A stretch of 64,000 nucleotides of DNA, from positions 1,240,001 to 1,304,000 of the forward strand of contig NZ_CANMRL010000001.1 in NCBI RefSeq assembly GCF_947500255.1, in the 5' to 3' direction. The position numbers and the translations under genes were made by a program. This stretch comes from an uncultured Psychroserpens sp. Lineage in GTDB: Bacteria; Bacteroidota; Bacteroidia; Flavobacteriales; Flavobacteriaceae. Positions 27,448 to 35,666 of this stretch are shown here, one piece after another. Under the pieces are notes generated by a model. The model searched no databases and was not told the origin of the DNA. It worked only from the letters and a program-made list of their open reading frames with translations. Within the stretch, counting starts at the first letter, position 1. Each line of letters opens with the position of its first letter.

Positions 27448-27658
27448 ACTACGAATTTAAGACCATTCTGTACAGTAGTTTGTATAATTATATGAACGGT
27501 GTATTTTCTTATACCTACATATGTTTTTACAAGACATTTTCAAAAATAGAATAAAACAAGGCATTGGCATAATTTATACCTTAGGATATCAGATTATAAA
27601 CTTCCTGAATGCATATTGCAATAATATTACGGTAAAGTTTAACTTAAAATTTTATCTC

Positions 27659-28924
27659 ATGAAAAGAATAATCATACTATTACTTATTGTATGCATAGGT
27701 CATACAGCAAAAGCGCAAAAAGAAGTACCTATACTAGATACCGAGTTTTTAAGGTTGCATACTTCTTATTTTACAATTAAAAACAATACAATTTCTGGTG
27801 AAGGCAAATCTGTATTAAAAGATATTGCAAGTCAATCTCAGTTTGTAGTTTATGGCGAAATGCATGGTTCAGAACAAACATCAATATTTAATAAGGCATT
27901 TATTCCTTTACTATTTGATTCTGGATTTAAATATTTTGCTATTGAAGTTGGCCCTCATTCGGCCGTTAAGCTTACCGAATTGTCTAGTCCAGCATCCAAA
28001 ACTGTTGAAAATCTAAAAGCATTTTATTCTAAGTATACAGTGGTGCAAGGCGAAGAAGTAGCCGAACCAATTCCTTTTTTTACAAGTATTTCTGATGCTG
28101 AATTTCTAAAGGAAGCACGTAGTCGCAATATGCAACTTTGGGGTTTAGATCAGGAGTTCTATTTTTCAGCTTTTTTCTTAATGGATGAGTTAACTAAAAC
28201 AGCGAAAGGGAGCTCAAAATATGATAATATACGATCTCTAGAAAATCAAGCAAAAACTATTATGTATAAACATTTTCTAGCTGAATTTAAAAACGAAATT
28301 GATAGCGCTTATGATTTAATTAAAAAAGAAACAACAGTTGTAAACTATTTTAATGCATTTGATGAGTCAAATGAAAAAGCGCAAGCACTTATTAAAGATT
28401 TAAAAATTAGCTGGGATATTTATATAAATTGGAGAAATGATTCTCATGTTGACCGTATAAGCTATATGCGTAATAATTTCATGAATCATTATAACGAAGT
28501 ATTAAAAACAGAAGAGCGACCAAAAGTTTTTACAAAGATAGGTAGTCTCCATGCTAAAAAGACATTCTCTAATGGCGCTTATGATGTAGGTGAATTAGTA
28601 GAGTCATTAGCACAAAAAAATGGAACTGTTGCAACTGTTATTAATTCATGGAGACCTTATGAAAAAGGTAAAGACGGAAAGATTGTCAATAATTTTGAAA
28701 GATATAAAAGAGGGTTTAAACGCTATCAAGTATTTTTTCCATTAGCTAAACAAGATACTTGGGCCATTGTTGATTTGAAAGCTATAAGAAAAGCAATAGA
28801 TAATAATGAAATCCAATTACCAAAAACAGGAGAGTATCACAAATTAAAAAATTTAATCTATGGTTATGATTATCAGCTTTTATTGCCTGCAGATGAAGAT
28901 CCTATACCAAATAGATCAAAATAA
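27659..28924 (+). CDS. Exported EreA/ChaN-like family protein
   Basis: 421 residues with signal peptide MKRIIILLLIVCIGHTAKAQ. FVVYGEMHGSEQTSIFNKAFIPLLFDSGFKYFAIEVGPHSA matches the start of the erythromycin-esterase/ChaN-like fold, where a Glu/His pair binds a metal or drives catalysis. Further motifs are LWGLDQEFYFS and TKIGSLHAKK. Position in the envelope and divergence from macrolide esterases make drug esterase activity doubtful; hydrolase of unknown substrate is the safest call. A longer start at 27521 was rejected because it hides the signal peptide. It diverges from lytS-type gene across 211 nt. Confidence 0.7.
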   Translation: MKRIIILLLIVCIGHTAKAQKEVPILDTEFLRLHTSYFTIKNNTISGEGKSVLKDIASQSQFVVYGEMHGSEQTSIFNKAFIPLLFDSGFKYFAIEVGPHSAVKLTELSSPASKTVENLKAFYSKYTVVQGEEVAEPIPFFTSISDAEFLKEARSRNMQLWGLDQEFYFSAFFLMDELTKTAKGSSKYDNIRSLENQAKTIMYKHFLAEFKNEIDSAYDLIKKETTVVNYFNAFDESNEKAQALIKDLKISWDIYINWRNDSHVDRISYMRNNFMNHYNEVLKTEERPKVFTKIGSLHAKKTFSNGAYDVGELVESLAQKNGTVATVINSWRPYEKGKDGKIVNNFERYKRGFKRYQVFFPLAKQDTWAIVDLKAIRKAIDNNEIQLPKTGEYHKLKNLIYGYDYQLLLPADEDPIPNRSK

Positions 28925-29021
28925 TATTTAAAACACTCTAGTAAAAACCATTTTAAATTACTTGATTTTTAAAAAAAATGTTAATTAAATAAAATATAAT
29001 TCAATTTTTTAACTAAAAAAA

Positions 29022-29055
29022 TTGTTATTTTTCAAAATATTAACTAATAACTTTA
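29022..29055 (+). promoter_or_regulatory. Possible promoter of the Gly-rich protein gene
   Basis: TTG at 29022-29024 and TAACTTTA at 29048-29055 (23-nt spacer) resemble the Bacteroidota promoter with one mismatch. The start codon at 29062 is six bases further on, which would give a very short or absent leader. Confidence 0.3.
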
Positions 29056-29061
29056 TTTAAA

Positions 29062-29364
29062 ATGGAAGAGTATTTACCCTTAATTATCCAACTAGTCAGT
29101 GGTGCAGTTGGCGGAAACCTTGCAGGATCACTAATGAAAAAGTTTTCTTTAGGAACGCTTGGTAACTCAATTTTAGGACTTCTTGGAGGAGGACTTGGTG
29201 GTCAACTTTTAGGAATGTTAGGACTAGGAGGCGCAGAAGCTGCAGAGGCTTCAGCCAGTATGGATTTACCTAGTATACTTGGTAGCGTTGCTGGTGGTGG
29301 TGTTGGAGGAGGCGTTCTCATGGCAATAGTGGGAATGATAAAGAATGCTATGGGTAGTAAATAG
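29062..29364 (+). CDS. Small glycine-zipper hydrophobic protein
   Basis: 100 residues, nearly all Gly/Ala/Leu in repeated GxxxG/GG patterns: SGAVGGNLAGSLMKKF, GNSILGLLGGGLGGQLLGMLGLGG, and VAGGGVGGGVLMAIVGMI. No cleavable signal peptide. Two to three membrane-type helices packed by Gly zippers are predicted, so a channel, pore or stress-membrane role is conceivable, but nothing proves it. Ordinary base composition and a terminator downstream support a real gene. It stands alone. Confidence 0.6.
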   Translation: MEEYLPLIIQLVSGAVGGNLAGSLMKKFSLGTLGNSILGLLGGGLGGQLLGMLGLGGAEAAEASASMDLPSILGSVAGGGVGGGVLMAIVGMIKNAMGSK

Positions 29365-29379
29365 CTTTGTGAGCATAAT

Positions 29380-29416
29380 AAAAAAGGCGTTCAATAAATT
29401 ATTGAACGCCTTTTTT
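29380..29416. terminator. Bidirectional intrinsic terminator
   Basis: AAAAAAGGCGTTCAATAA pairs with TTATTGAACGCCTTTTTT in a long perfect stem between the convergent Gly-zipper gene and the T9SS metalloprotease. Confidence 0.9.
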
Positions 29417-29432
29417 ATTTTATAAAATTGTT

Positions 29433-31241
29433 TTATTCAACAATAAACTTTTTACTAATAGTAGTATTGTCTACTTTTAATTTAATAAAGTAAACACCAG
29501 ATTGAAGTTCACTTACATTTATAGTACTTAAAGTGTTTGAAGTACTTAAACTTTCAGAAAGAACACGTCTTCCTCTAACATCATATATCGTTGCATGCTC
29601 TAATTCAATACTAGGAGCATTGCGAATATTCAAATTATGCTTTACTGGATTTGGATAGATTGAAATGTTTTCTGCTATTTCGTTTTCGTCAACACCTAAT
29701 GTTGAACATGCAGAATAGGTCATTAAAGTTTGAGAGCACACAGGTGTTGCGACATTTCGGTCCATAACATCTGTTCCACCAGCAAGATCACTAGCACCAA
29801 GGTCTCTACTGTTCTGTCCATTTGCAATAGAGTAATGCATCACTTCTCCTGCGTCGATAATATGAGCTAATTGATGACCATGTCCCAATTCGTGCACAGC
29901 AACACTTTCAAAATCTACTTCAAAACCTGTAGCAGTATCTGGGCCAAATTCCCATGAAAGTACAGATAAACTTCCTGTAAACACATCGTTAAAAACTATA
30001 TCAAGTTCTGTAACAACAGCTTCAAATCCACCACATGATCCAAATCGAGATGTACAACGACCTAAAACACCTTCTGGCAATTCGGTCCCATTGTCAAAAC
30101 GAATGATATTTATACCATCGGCTGCAATCTCATCTGTTGTTGTAACCGCTCCAATTTCCCAATTCACACCAGTAGTACAAACCCAAGTATCAAAAGCTCT
30201 TAAGAATGACGCTTTGGCATCGGCATCGGCATCAAAATCTGTGAACATTTGCCAAGTGTATCCACCATTTCCATTCGTGTCAAAATGCTGAGACGAAAAG
30301 GCATTGGTTCCATTAGATGGGTTTATTTGCGAATAAAATACCGTTAATGTTTGGCTAGACACGTCAGATGACCCACCACCATTTGTAGTTACTCTAATAT
30401 CTCCAGTTCCTGCTCTAGAAGGAACCTCTACAACAATTTCAGTATTTGACCAGCTTATAATTTGAGTAGAAAGAGCAGCAAAATAAACAGGTGTTCCCAT
30501 ATTATCTTCACCACCAGCATTTGCATCTCTAAACTCTACAGTGCCTTCTGTAGCTCCAAAGCCAGCACCAGTAATAGTTAGTTGATCTTTTACACCTCCA
30601 TTTAAAGTTGTAGGAGAAAAGCTTGTTATTGATGTCGTACCATTTACATTTCTGTTGGCGGTATTATTCTCTAGAATAGTATCAACATTAAAATCTGAAA
30701 CTTCAACAATTGCAGTATTATTAGTTAAACTTCTAATTTGATTATAAAAGATATCTGTAATACCTTCTTTTGCTTGGAAAGGATTGTGTACAGTATTTTC
30801 TTTAAGATTGTATTTGTAAAATCCTTGAGATGATGCAAAAGGCTTAAATTTATTTTGAGTAGTTCCGTTGGTTATTGCAATATCATTATTATGAAGCATA
30901 AAAACACCAATATCACCTACTTCAAGACTTAAACTAGGTGTCACGACCTCAGATTCTGAACCAACAGTTCCACCAGGAGTAATAACTTCTATGATTTGAG
31001 TAATCGTTTGTCCTTTGAATATTTTGTAGACTTCTACAGTATTAACCGTAAAAATATTTTTTTGATTATCATCCCAAAATGATGTTTTTGAGATGACTTT
31101 TCCTTCAATAATATCTGAAGAAGATTGCACCTGTGTGTTTAGCGGAACTTCATATAAAAGTTCTTGAGCAAGTGATGTGTTTACCATAGTTAATGATAAA
31201 CATACTGTTAATAACACAGTAGTTAGTGTAGTTTTTTTCAT
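29433..31241 (-). CDS. T9SS-exported metzincin-like metalloprotease with IPT/TIG domain
   Basis: 602 residues. Signal peptide to about 25; unknown region 30-190; IPT/TIG immunoglobulin-like domain about 204-300 (ITSFSPTTLNGGVKDQLTITGAGFG); zinc peptidase domain about 320-510. The motif HELGHGHQLAH at 450-460 gives three His zinc ligands in HExxHxxxxxH spacing; MHYS 14 residues on fits a Met-turn. The Gly usual at position 8 of metzincins is Gln here. A type A T9SS sorting domain fills about 527-602 (ISIYPNPVKHNLNIRN ... SGVYFIKLKVDN...KKFIVE). Secreted or surface-bound protease. Confidence 0.88.
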   Translation of the reverse strand: MKKTTLTTVLLTVCLSLTMVNTSLAQELLYEVPLNTQVQSSSDIIEGKVISKTSFWDDNQKNIFTVNTVEVYKIFKGQTITQIIEVITPGGTVGSESEVVTPSLSLEVGDIGVFMLHNNDIAITNGTTQNKFKPFASSQGFYKYNLKENTVHNPFQAKEGITDIFYNQIRSLTNNTAIVEVSDFNVDTILENNTANRNVNGTTSITSFSPTTLNGGVKDQLTITGAGFGATEGTVEFRDANAGGEDNMGTPVYFAALSTQIISWSNTEIVVEVPSRAGTGDIRVTTNGGGSSDVSSQTLTVFYSQINPSNGTNAFSSQHFDTNGNGGYTWQMFTDFDADADAKASFLRAFDTWVCTTGVNWEIGAVTTTDEIAADGINIIRFDNGTELPEGVLGRCTSRFGSCGGFEAVVTELDIVFNDVFTGSLSVLSWEFGPDTATGFEVDFESVAVHELGHGHQLAHIIDAGEVMHYSIANGQNSRDLGASDLAGGTDVMDRNVATPVCSQTLMTYSACSTLGVDENEIAENISIYPNPVKHNLNIRNAPSIELEHATIYDVRGRRVLSESLSTSNTLSTINVSELQSGVYFIKLKVDNTTISKKFIVE

Positions 31242-31376
31242 GTCGTAGATTTAGGTTTATTCAGTTGAAAATATGTATTTCAACGGACAAATATAACAAT
31301 TTGTCGATAAAATGAAAATATTATTTAATCTATTTACTTTTACAACACCTAAGATTTATCATATCAATACAATAGT

Positions 31377-31961
31377 ATGTGTGTTTCCAAAACAAATTTT
31401 GAAGCTTATTTAAGATCTATAATAAACAATGATGTTTTTGATGTGTCTATTTCAGAAATTTTGAAATCTTTTCAAAAGTTCACATTGAATAAAAACGAAT
31501 TTTTTGTCAAGGAAGGTGAAGTTTGTGATTATTTCTGTTTTGTAGAAGCAGGTGTTTTGCAGCATTCAATTGATGTTGAAGGCGAAGAAAAAACAACCTA
31601 TTTGGCCATGAAAAACTCATGTACTTCGGCTCTAAAAAGTTTTATAGATGGAATCCCGTCTAGAAAAAATATTAAGGCTATTAGTGATTGTGATCTTTGG
31701 GTAATTAAAGTTAATACCTTCAAATATTTACTTAGAAACAATGACGCTTTTAATAAGTTTTATTATAACCTTATTGAGAATCAAATATATCTCATAGATG
31801 ATTATCGTATTGATCTACTAACACTTTCTCCTGAAGAGCGCTATAAAAAATTACTGAGTAATGATCCAGAATTGTTGTTACAGGTACCACTGCATTATCT
31901 CGCTTCATTCTTAGGCATATCTTCTAGACACATGAGCAGAATACGGAAAAATATAAATTAA
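31377..31961 (+). CDS. Crp/Fnr-like transcriptional regulator
   Basis: 194 residues. cNMP-binding-type beta barrel about 25-120 (FTLNKNEFFVKEGEVCDYFCFVEAGVLQHSI), linking helix about 125-150, and a compact C-terminal region with a winged-helix HTH (LLLQVPLHYLASFLGISSRHMSRIRKNIN). The effector pocket motif RxxxS of cAMP receptors is not seen, so it probably responds to another signal or is ligand-free, as in many Bacteroidota paralogs. Single gene, 135 nt from the divergent metalloprotease. Confidence 0.85.
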   Translation: MCVSKTNFEAYLRSIINNDVFDVSISEILKSFQKFTLNKNEFFVKEGEVCDYFCFVEAGVLQHSIDVEGEEKTTYLAMKNSCTSALKSFIDGIPSRKNIKAISDCDLWVIKVNTFKYLLRNNDAFNKFYYNLIENQIYLIDDYRIDLLTLSPEERYKKLLSNDPELLLQVPLHYLASFLGISSRHMSRIRKNIN

Positions 31962-32023
31962 CGCCATTTGGCTGGGTAAATACATTTTTGTTTAATTATT
32001 TTTGGAAAAACAAGTATTCATTG

Positions 32024-32040
32024 TTCCTAAAGCTTAGGAA
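32024..32040. promoter_or_regulatory. Inverted repeat in the pepP leader
   Basis: TTCCTAA-AGC-TTAGGAA is a perfect 7-bp inverted repeat 19 nt before the pepP ATG, downstream of a possible -7 box TATTTTTG (31997-32004). It could be an operator or a small hairpin; no function can be assigned. Confidence 0.3.
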
Positions 32041-32058
32041 TACAAAACATACAATCTT

Positions 32059-33348
32059 ATGAAATATCATAAAATAGATAGTCAACTCTTTATCAAAAAT
32101 CGAAAAAATTTCATGACAAAAATGAAGCCTAGCAGTCTAGCGGTTTTTAATTCAAATGATATTTACCCTATAAGTGCCGACAGTACAATGCCTTTTGAAC
32201 AGCATCGCGATATTTTCTATTTAAGTGGTGTAGATCAAGAAGAAAGTATTTTAGTGTTATTTCCAGATTGCCCAAAAGAAAAACATCGAGAAATTTTATT
32301 TTTAAAGGAAACTAATGAGCATATAGCAGTTTGGGAAGGTGAAAAACTAACAAAGGATGCTGCTTTTAAAACTAGCGGAATTAAGACTGTGTACTGGCTT
32401 CAAGATATGGAGAAAATCATGTTTGAACTCATGACTCAATGTGATACGGTTTATATTAATACCAATGAGCATTATAGAGCATCTGTTGAAACTGAAACGC
32501 GCGAAGATCGCTACACAAAATGGTTAAAAGATAAATATCCAGCGCATACAGTAGCTAAGAGCAACCCAATATTACAACGCTTACGTTCGGTAAAGGATCA
32601 AATTGAATTAGACCTGTTACAGCAAGCCTGTGATATTACTGAAAAGGGATTTCGTCGTGTGTTGAATTTTGTAAAACCTGATGTTTGGGAGTTCGACATT
32701 GAAGCTGAATTTATGCATGAATTTCTAAGAAATCGCTCAAAAAAATTCGCATATACACCAATTATTGCTTCAGGTAACAACGCTAATGTGTTACATTATA
32801 TTGAAAACAATCAGCAATGTAAAGCAGGTGACTTAATTTTAATGGATGTTGGAGCAGAATACGCAAACTACAGTAGTGACATGTCACGTACAATTCCTGT
32901 TTCTGGTCGTTTTACCGAAAGACAAAAAGCGGTTTATAACGCTGTGAATCGTGTTAAGAACGATGCCACAAAATTATTAGTACCTGGAACGCTTTGGGCT
33001 GAATATCATGTTGAGGTTGGAAAATTAATGACTTCAGAATTACTAGGTCTTGGATTGCTTGATAAAGCTGATGTTCAGAATGAAAATAAAGATTGGCCAG
33101 CATACAAAAAGTATTTTATGCATGGCACATCTCATCATATGGGATTAGACACACATGACTATGGTATTTTAACAGAGCCAATGCAGGCAAATATGGTGTT
33201 TACAGTTGAACCTGGTATCTATATTCCAGATGAAGGCTTTGGTATTCGTTTAGAAGATGATGTTGTGATTCAAGAGGAAGGTGAGCCATTTAACCTTATG
33301 CGAAATATCCCAATTGAAGCTGATGAGATAGAAGAGTTGATGAATTAA
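32059..33348 (+). CDS. pepP: Xaa-Pro aminopeptidase (aminopeptidase P, M24B)
   Basis: 429 residues. Cleaves the N-terminal residue before proline. N-terminal creatinase-like domain about 1-165, then the M24 pita-bread domain. Metal ligands are seen in order: Asp in ILMDVGAEYANYSSDMSRTIP (two Asp), His in HGTSHHMGLDTHD, Glu in FTVEPGIYIP and Glu in GIRLEDDVVI. Cytoplasmic, with no signal peptide. The LytTR gene follows after 20 nt and may be in the same transcript. Confidence 0.94.
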   Translation: MKYHKIDSQLFIKNRKNFMTKMKPSSLAVFNSNDIYPISADSTMPFEQHRDIFYLSGVDQEESILVLFPDCPKEKHREILFLKETNEHIAVWEGEKLTKDAAFKTSGIKTVYWLQDMEKIMFELMTQCDTVYINTNEHYRASVETETREDRYTKWLKDKYPAHTVAKSNPILQRLRSVKDQIELDLLQQACDITEKGFRRVLNFVKPDVWEFDIEAEFMHEFLRNRSKKFAYTPIIASGNNANVLHYIENNQQCKAGDLILMDVGAEYANYSSDMSRTIPVSGRFTERQKAVYNAVNRVKNDATKLLVPGTLWAEYHVEVGKLMTSELLGLGLLDKADVQNENKDWPAYKKYFMHGTSHHMGLDTHDYGILTEPMQANMVFTVEPGIYIPDEGFGIRLEDDVVIQEEGEPFNLMRNIPIEADEIEELMN

Positions 33349-33368
33349 TACTCTTTAAAACTAAGCGC

Positions 33369-34190
33369 ATGCTATTAGGGCAAAGACATAAATTGAAAAT
33401 TCTTTTAGTAATTTCCTTTGTGATTACTACACTTGCCGCCTGCATTTACTTGGGTCAAGCCTACATGCATTTTAAAGATCAAAGTGTCGAATTTCCCTTA
33501 GGGAGTATGTTAGTGTCTGTTTTTGGAAGTTATTATTGTTTTTTGCTTTTCGTTCCAATGGTTTACTATTTAAAAAACCGATTTGACCTTATAAGAAATT
33601 GGAAATTAGTTTTTATTCATTCTTTTTTTGCGGCAATAATGGCTTCAGCTCATATTATTATAGCATCAGTCTTTAATCACTTTTATATTGCTAATGAAAT
33701 ATCTTTATTTACTAGGATAAAATATGGTTTACAGAATGACTTTTTAATGATATTTATAGGGTATTGTGGTTTATTAGTTACGGCTTATTTTATTGACTAT
33801 TACTTTAAATTTAAACAAAAAGAAACAGAACTAATAGAACTAAAACTATCTAAAACTGAACCTTTAAAACATATTGTTCTCAGAGATAAAGGAAAACTTT
33901 TTAAGGTCGTTCTTGGGGACATCAAATACTTTGAAGCCTTTGATAATTACCTAAAAGTGTTTACCGTTGATAGATTATTTGTTGTAAGAAAAACACTTAA
34001 GGATCTAAATAACGAACTTAAAGATTTTGGGTTTATACGTATTCATAGGTCTTATATTGTGAATGCCTTTCATGTAAAGAGTATAAAAAAACAAAAGTCT
34101 GGAGGAGCAGATATTTTGTTAAAAACAGACGAGACCTTAAAAATGAGTAGATCTTATAAGAAAAATCTTGAGCAGCTCATGAAGTCATAA
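33369..34190 (+). CDS. Membrane-bound LytTR transcriptional regulator
   Basis: 273 residues: four hydrophobic helices (about 8-30, 42-64, 75-100, 112-140), a short coiled linker (FKQKETELIELKLSK) and a LytTR DNA-binding domain about 168-270 (GDIKYFEAFDNYLKVFTVD ... FIRIHRSYIVNAFHVKSI). There is no receiver domain, so it is a one-component regulator that probably senses a signal in or across the membrane. It lies 20 nt after pepP and 112 nt before the next lipoprotein gene, which may be a target. Confidence 0.85.
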   Translation: MLLGQRHKLKILLVISFVITTLAACIYLGQAYMHFKDQSVEFPLGSMLVSVFGSYYCFLLFVPMVYYLKNRFDLIRNWKLVFIHSFFAAIMASAHIIIASVFNHFYIANEISLFTRIKYGLQNDFLMIFIGYCGLLVTAYFIDYYFKFKQKETELIELKLSKTEPLKHIVLRDKGKLFKVVLGDIKYFEAFDNYLKVFTVDRLFVVRKTLKDLNNELKDFGFIRIHRSYIVNAFHVKSIKKQKSGGADILLKTDETLKMSRSYKKNLEQLMKS

Positions 34191-34241
34191 CCATATAATT
34201 AACGGCTTACCACAAATTATCTTCCACTTGCCACATAAGTC

Positions 34242-34273
34242 TTGCATATAGTGCATAAACGAATGAATATTTG
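34242..34273 (+). promoter_or_regulatory. Candidate promoter of the lipoprotein gene
   Basis: TTG at 34242-34244, 21-nt spacer, AATATTTG at 34266-34273 (one mismatch to TAnnTTTG), 28 nt before the ATG at 34302. Confidence 0.4.
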
Positions 34274-34301
34274 CTTTCAATCAATTTAAAACAAAAACTT
34301 C

Positions 34302-35066
34302 ATGAAAGCATTAAATTATACTTTTTCATTACTAGCCTTTTTTATTTTTATGTCATGTTCGAATGCTCAAAAACAAAATATTGAAGGGAAAAAAGTAACT
34401 CCAAATTCACCAGAAATTAAAACAGGCTTTTTTGAGCCTTTTACAGTAGATGGTGTTATCAATATTGAAACTAAAAAGGGAAAGACTTCTGTTTTTAGAT
34501 ATGTCAATAAACAAATGAATTTTGATCTGCTTAATAATCAAAAGGTGATTAAACAGGTTTTATCATATTTTGATAACAAGAAAAAACTAACAGGTGTTCA
34601 CACAACGATTTACGATCCAACTACATTTCATGTTTTATACTGGAGGTATGACAACAAAACTAATAACTCATCTTTTGCCTTTAAAACAGAAGGAACCACA
34701 ATTAAAGGTACGCAAGATGTGAGTTTGCCAGACAATGAATGGAAAGGAATAGATATTGGGACCAAAGTATTTCAGAATGAAAGTCGAGAACTATTTTTTA
34801 GAGCTGTAAATGTTCCAATTGGTACCGTAGTTTCGTTTCCAATAATTGGGATGCAATCTCCATTTCATGGTTGGGTTAATTACAAGTATTCAAAAAACCG
34901 AAAAGTGCTGTTTGAAGGTAAATCTTATGATGCCAAGATATGGGAAGCTGCTAACGATTCAAATACGTTTTATGTTGTAATTGACAAAGCTCCGTATGTC
35001 ATTAAACGGGAAGTTTCCACAGGAAAAGAGAAACATGTGTTTAGTTATAGAGATGTAAAAAACTAA
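34302..35066 (+). CDS. Hypothetical lipoprotein
   Basis: 254 residues. Signal peptide with lipobox FMSC (TFSLLAFFIFMSCSNAQ). The mature part is beta-rich, without a recognisable motif; it includes VFRYVNKQMNFDLLNN, YDPTTFHVLYWRYDN and IGMQSPFHGWVNYKYSK. It may be part of a regulated envelope function beside the membrane LytTR regulator. It ends 1 nt before the convergent ToxR-like gene. No family recognised. Confidence 0.65.
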   Translation: MKALNYTFSLLAFFIFMSCSNAQKQNIEGKKVTPNSPEIKTGFFEPFTVDGVINIETKKGKTSVFRYVNKQMNFDLLNNQKVIKQVLSYFDNKKKLTGVHTTIYDPTTFHVLYWRYDNKTNNSSFAFKTEGTTIKGTQDVSLPDNEWKGIDIGTKVFQNESRELFFRAVNVPIGTVVSFPIIGMQSPFHGWVNYKYSKNRKVLFEGKSYDAKIWEAANDSNTFYVVIDKAPYVIKREVSTGKEKHVFSYRDVKN

Positions 35067-35067
35067 A

Positions 35068-35589
35068 TTAAGTTTTATTAAAAAAATCACCGTTGCTTAT
35101 AATCTCTATATCTGAAGTAGGCTGTTTTAAAATAATATCTTCTTCAGTTGAAAATTTGAGAGAAAAAAACAAAATAAATATAGCAGCAGAAACATATAAA
35201 AATGCTGAAGATCTTGATTTGATTATCGGTATAATATTACGAGAATTAGATGGTTGAACAATTAACTTATATCCTTTTTTTGGTACAGTTGTGATACTTA
35301 ATTCATCTTCTAGATTATTGTTTTTTATCAGGAAACGTAGCTTGTAAATATTTTTTCTCAATGCGGATTGTCCAACATAGATGTTGTCTTTCCATATTGA
35401 TTTAATTAAGTAATCTTTTGAAACTAATTCATTTTTTGAATACAATAATTCAAGGAAAAGAAGTGTGAGTTGAGGTTCTATTTTTAACGTAACAACCGCC
35501 TTTTTTTTATGAACAATAACAATATTTTCATTCGCTAATAAAGAAACAGATTGAGATATTTCAATTTGACTTTTCATAAAAAGAGACAT
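35068..35589 (-). CDS. ToxR/CadC-like membrane one-component regulator
   Basis: 173 residues. Residues about 25-110 form an OmpR-type winged helix: LLFLELLYSKNELVSKDYLIKSIWKDNIYVGQSALRKNIYKLR..., ending TVPKKGYKLIV, the classical wing end of this class. A membrane helix at about 127-146 (SSAFLYVSAAIFILFFSLKF) follows, then a short periplasmic tail of about 25 residues. DNA binding in the cytoplasm with the signal received outside is thus predicted, as for ToxR/CadC. Divergent from the serine-hydrolase cassette with a shared gap of 77 nt, which is the usual arrangement for a dedicated regulator. Confidence 0.85.
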   Translation of the reverse strand: MSLFMKSQIEISQSVSLLANENIVIVHKKKAVVTLKIEPQLTLLFLELLYSKNELVSKDYLIKSIWKDNIYVGQSALRKNIYKLRFLIKNNNLEDELSITTVPKKGYKLIVQPSNSRNIIPIIKSRSSAFLYVSAAIFILFFSLKFSTEEDIILKQPTSDIEIISNGDFFNKT

Positions 35590-35666
35590 TAATAGGACAT
35601 TAAATATATATTAAAAATAACGATCCCGGATTAAATTTAAAAATTATTAACAAAATCAGAATAAAC

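Noticed and set aside
27521-27658. Upstream extension of the EreA/ChaN-like gene
   Set aside because: The ATG at 27659 starts a clean signal peptide; the 46 extra residues have no sense and would bury it.
27659-28924. Macrolide-resistance esterase
   Set aside because: Only the general fold motif (GEMHG) is shared; it is exported and lacks enough similarity to call a drug-inactivating enzyme.
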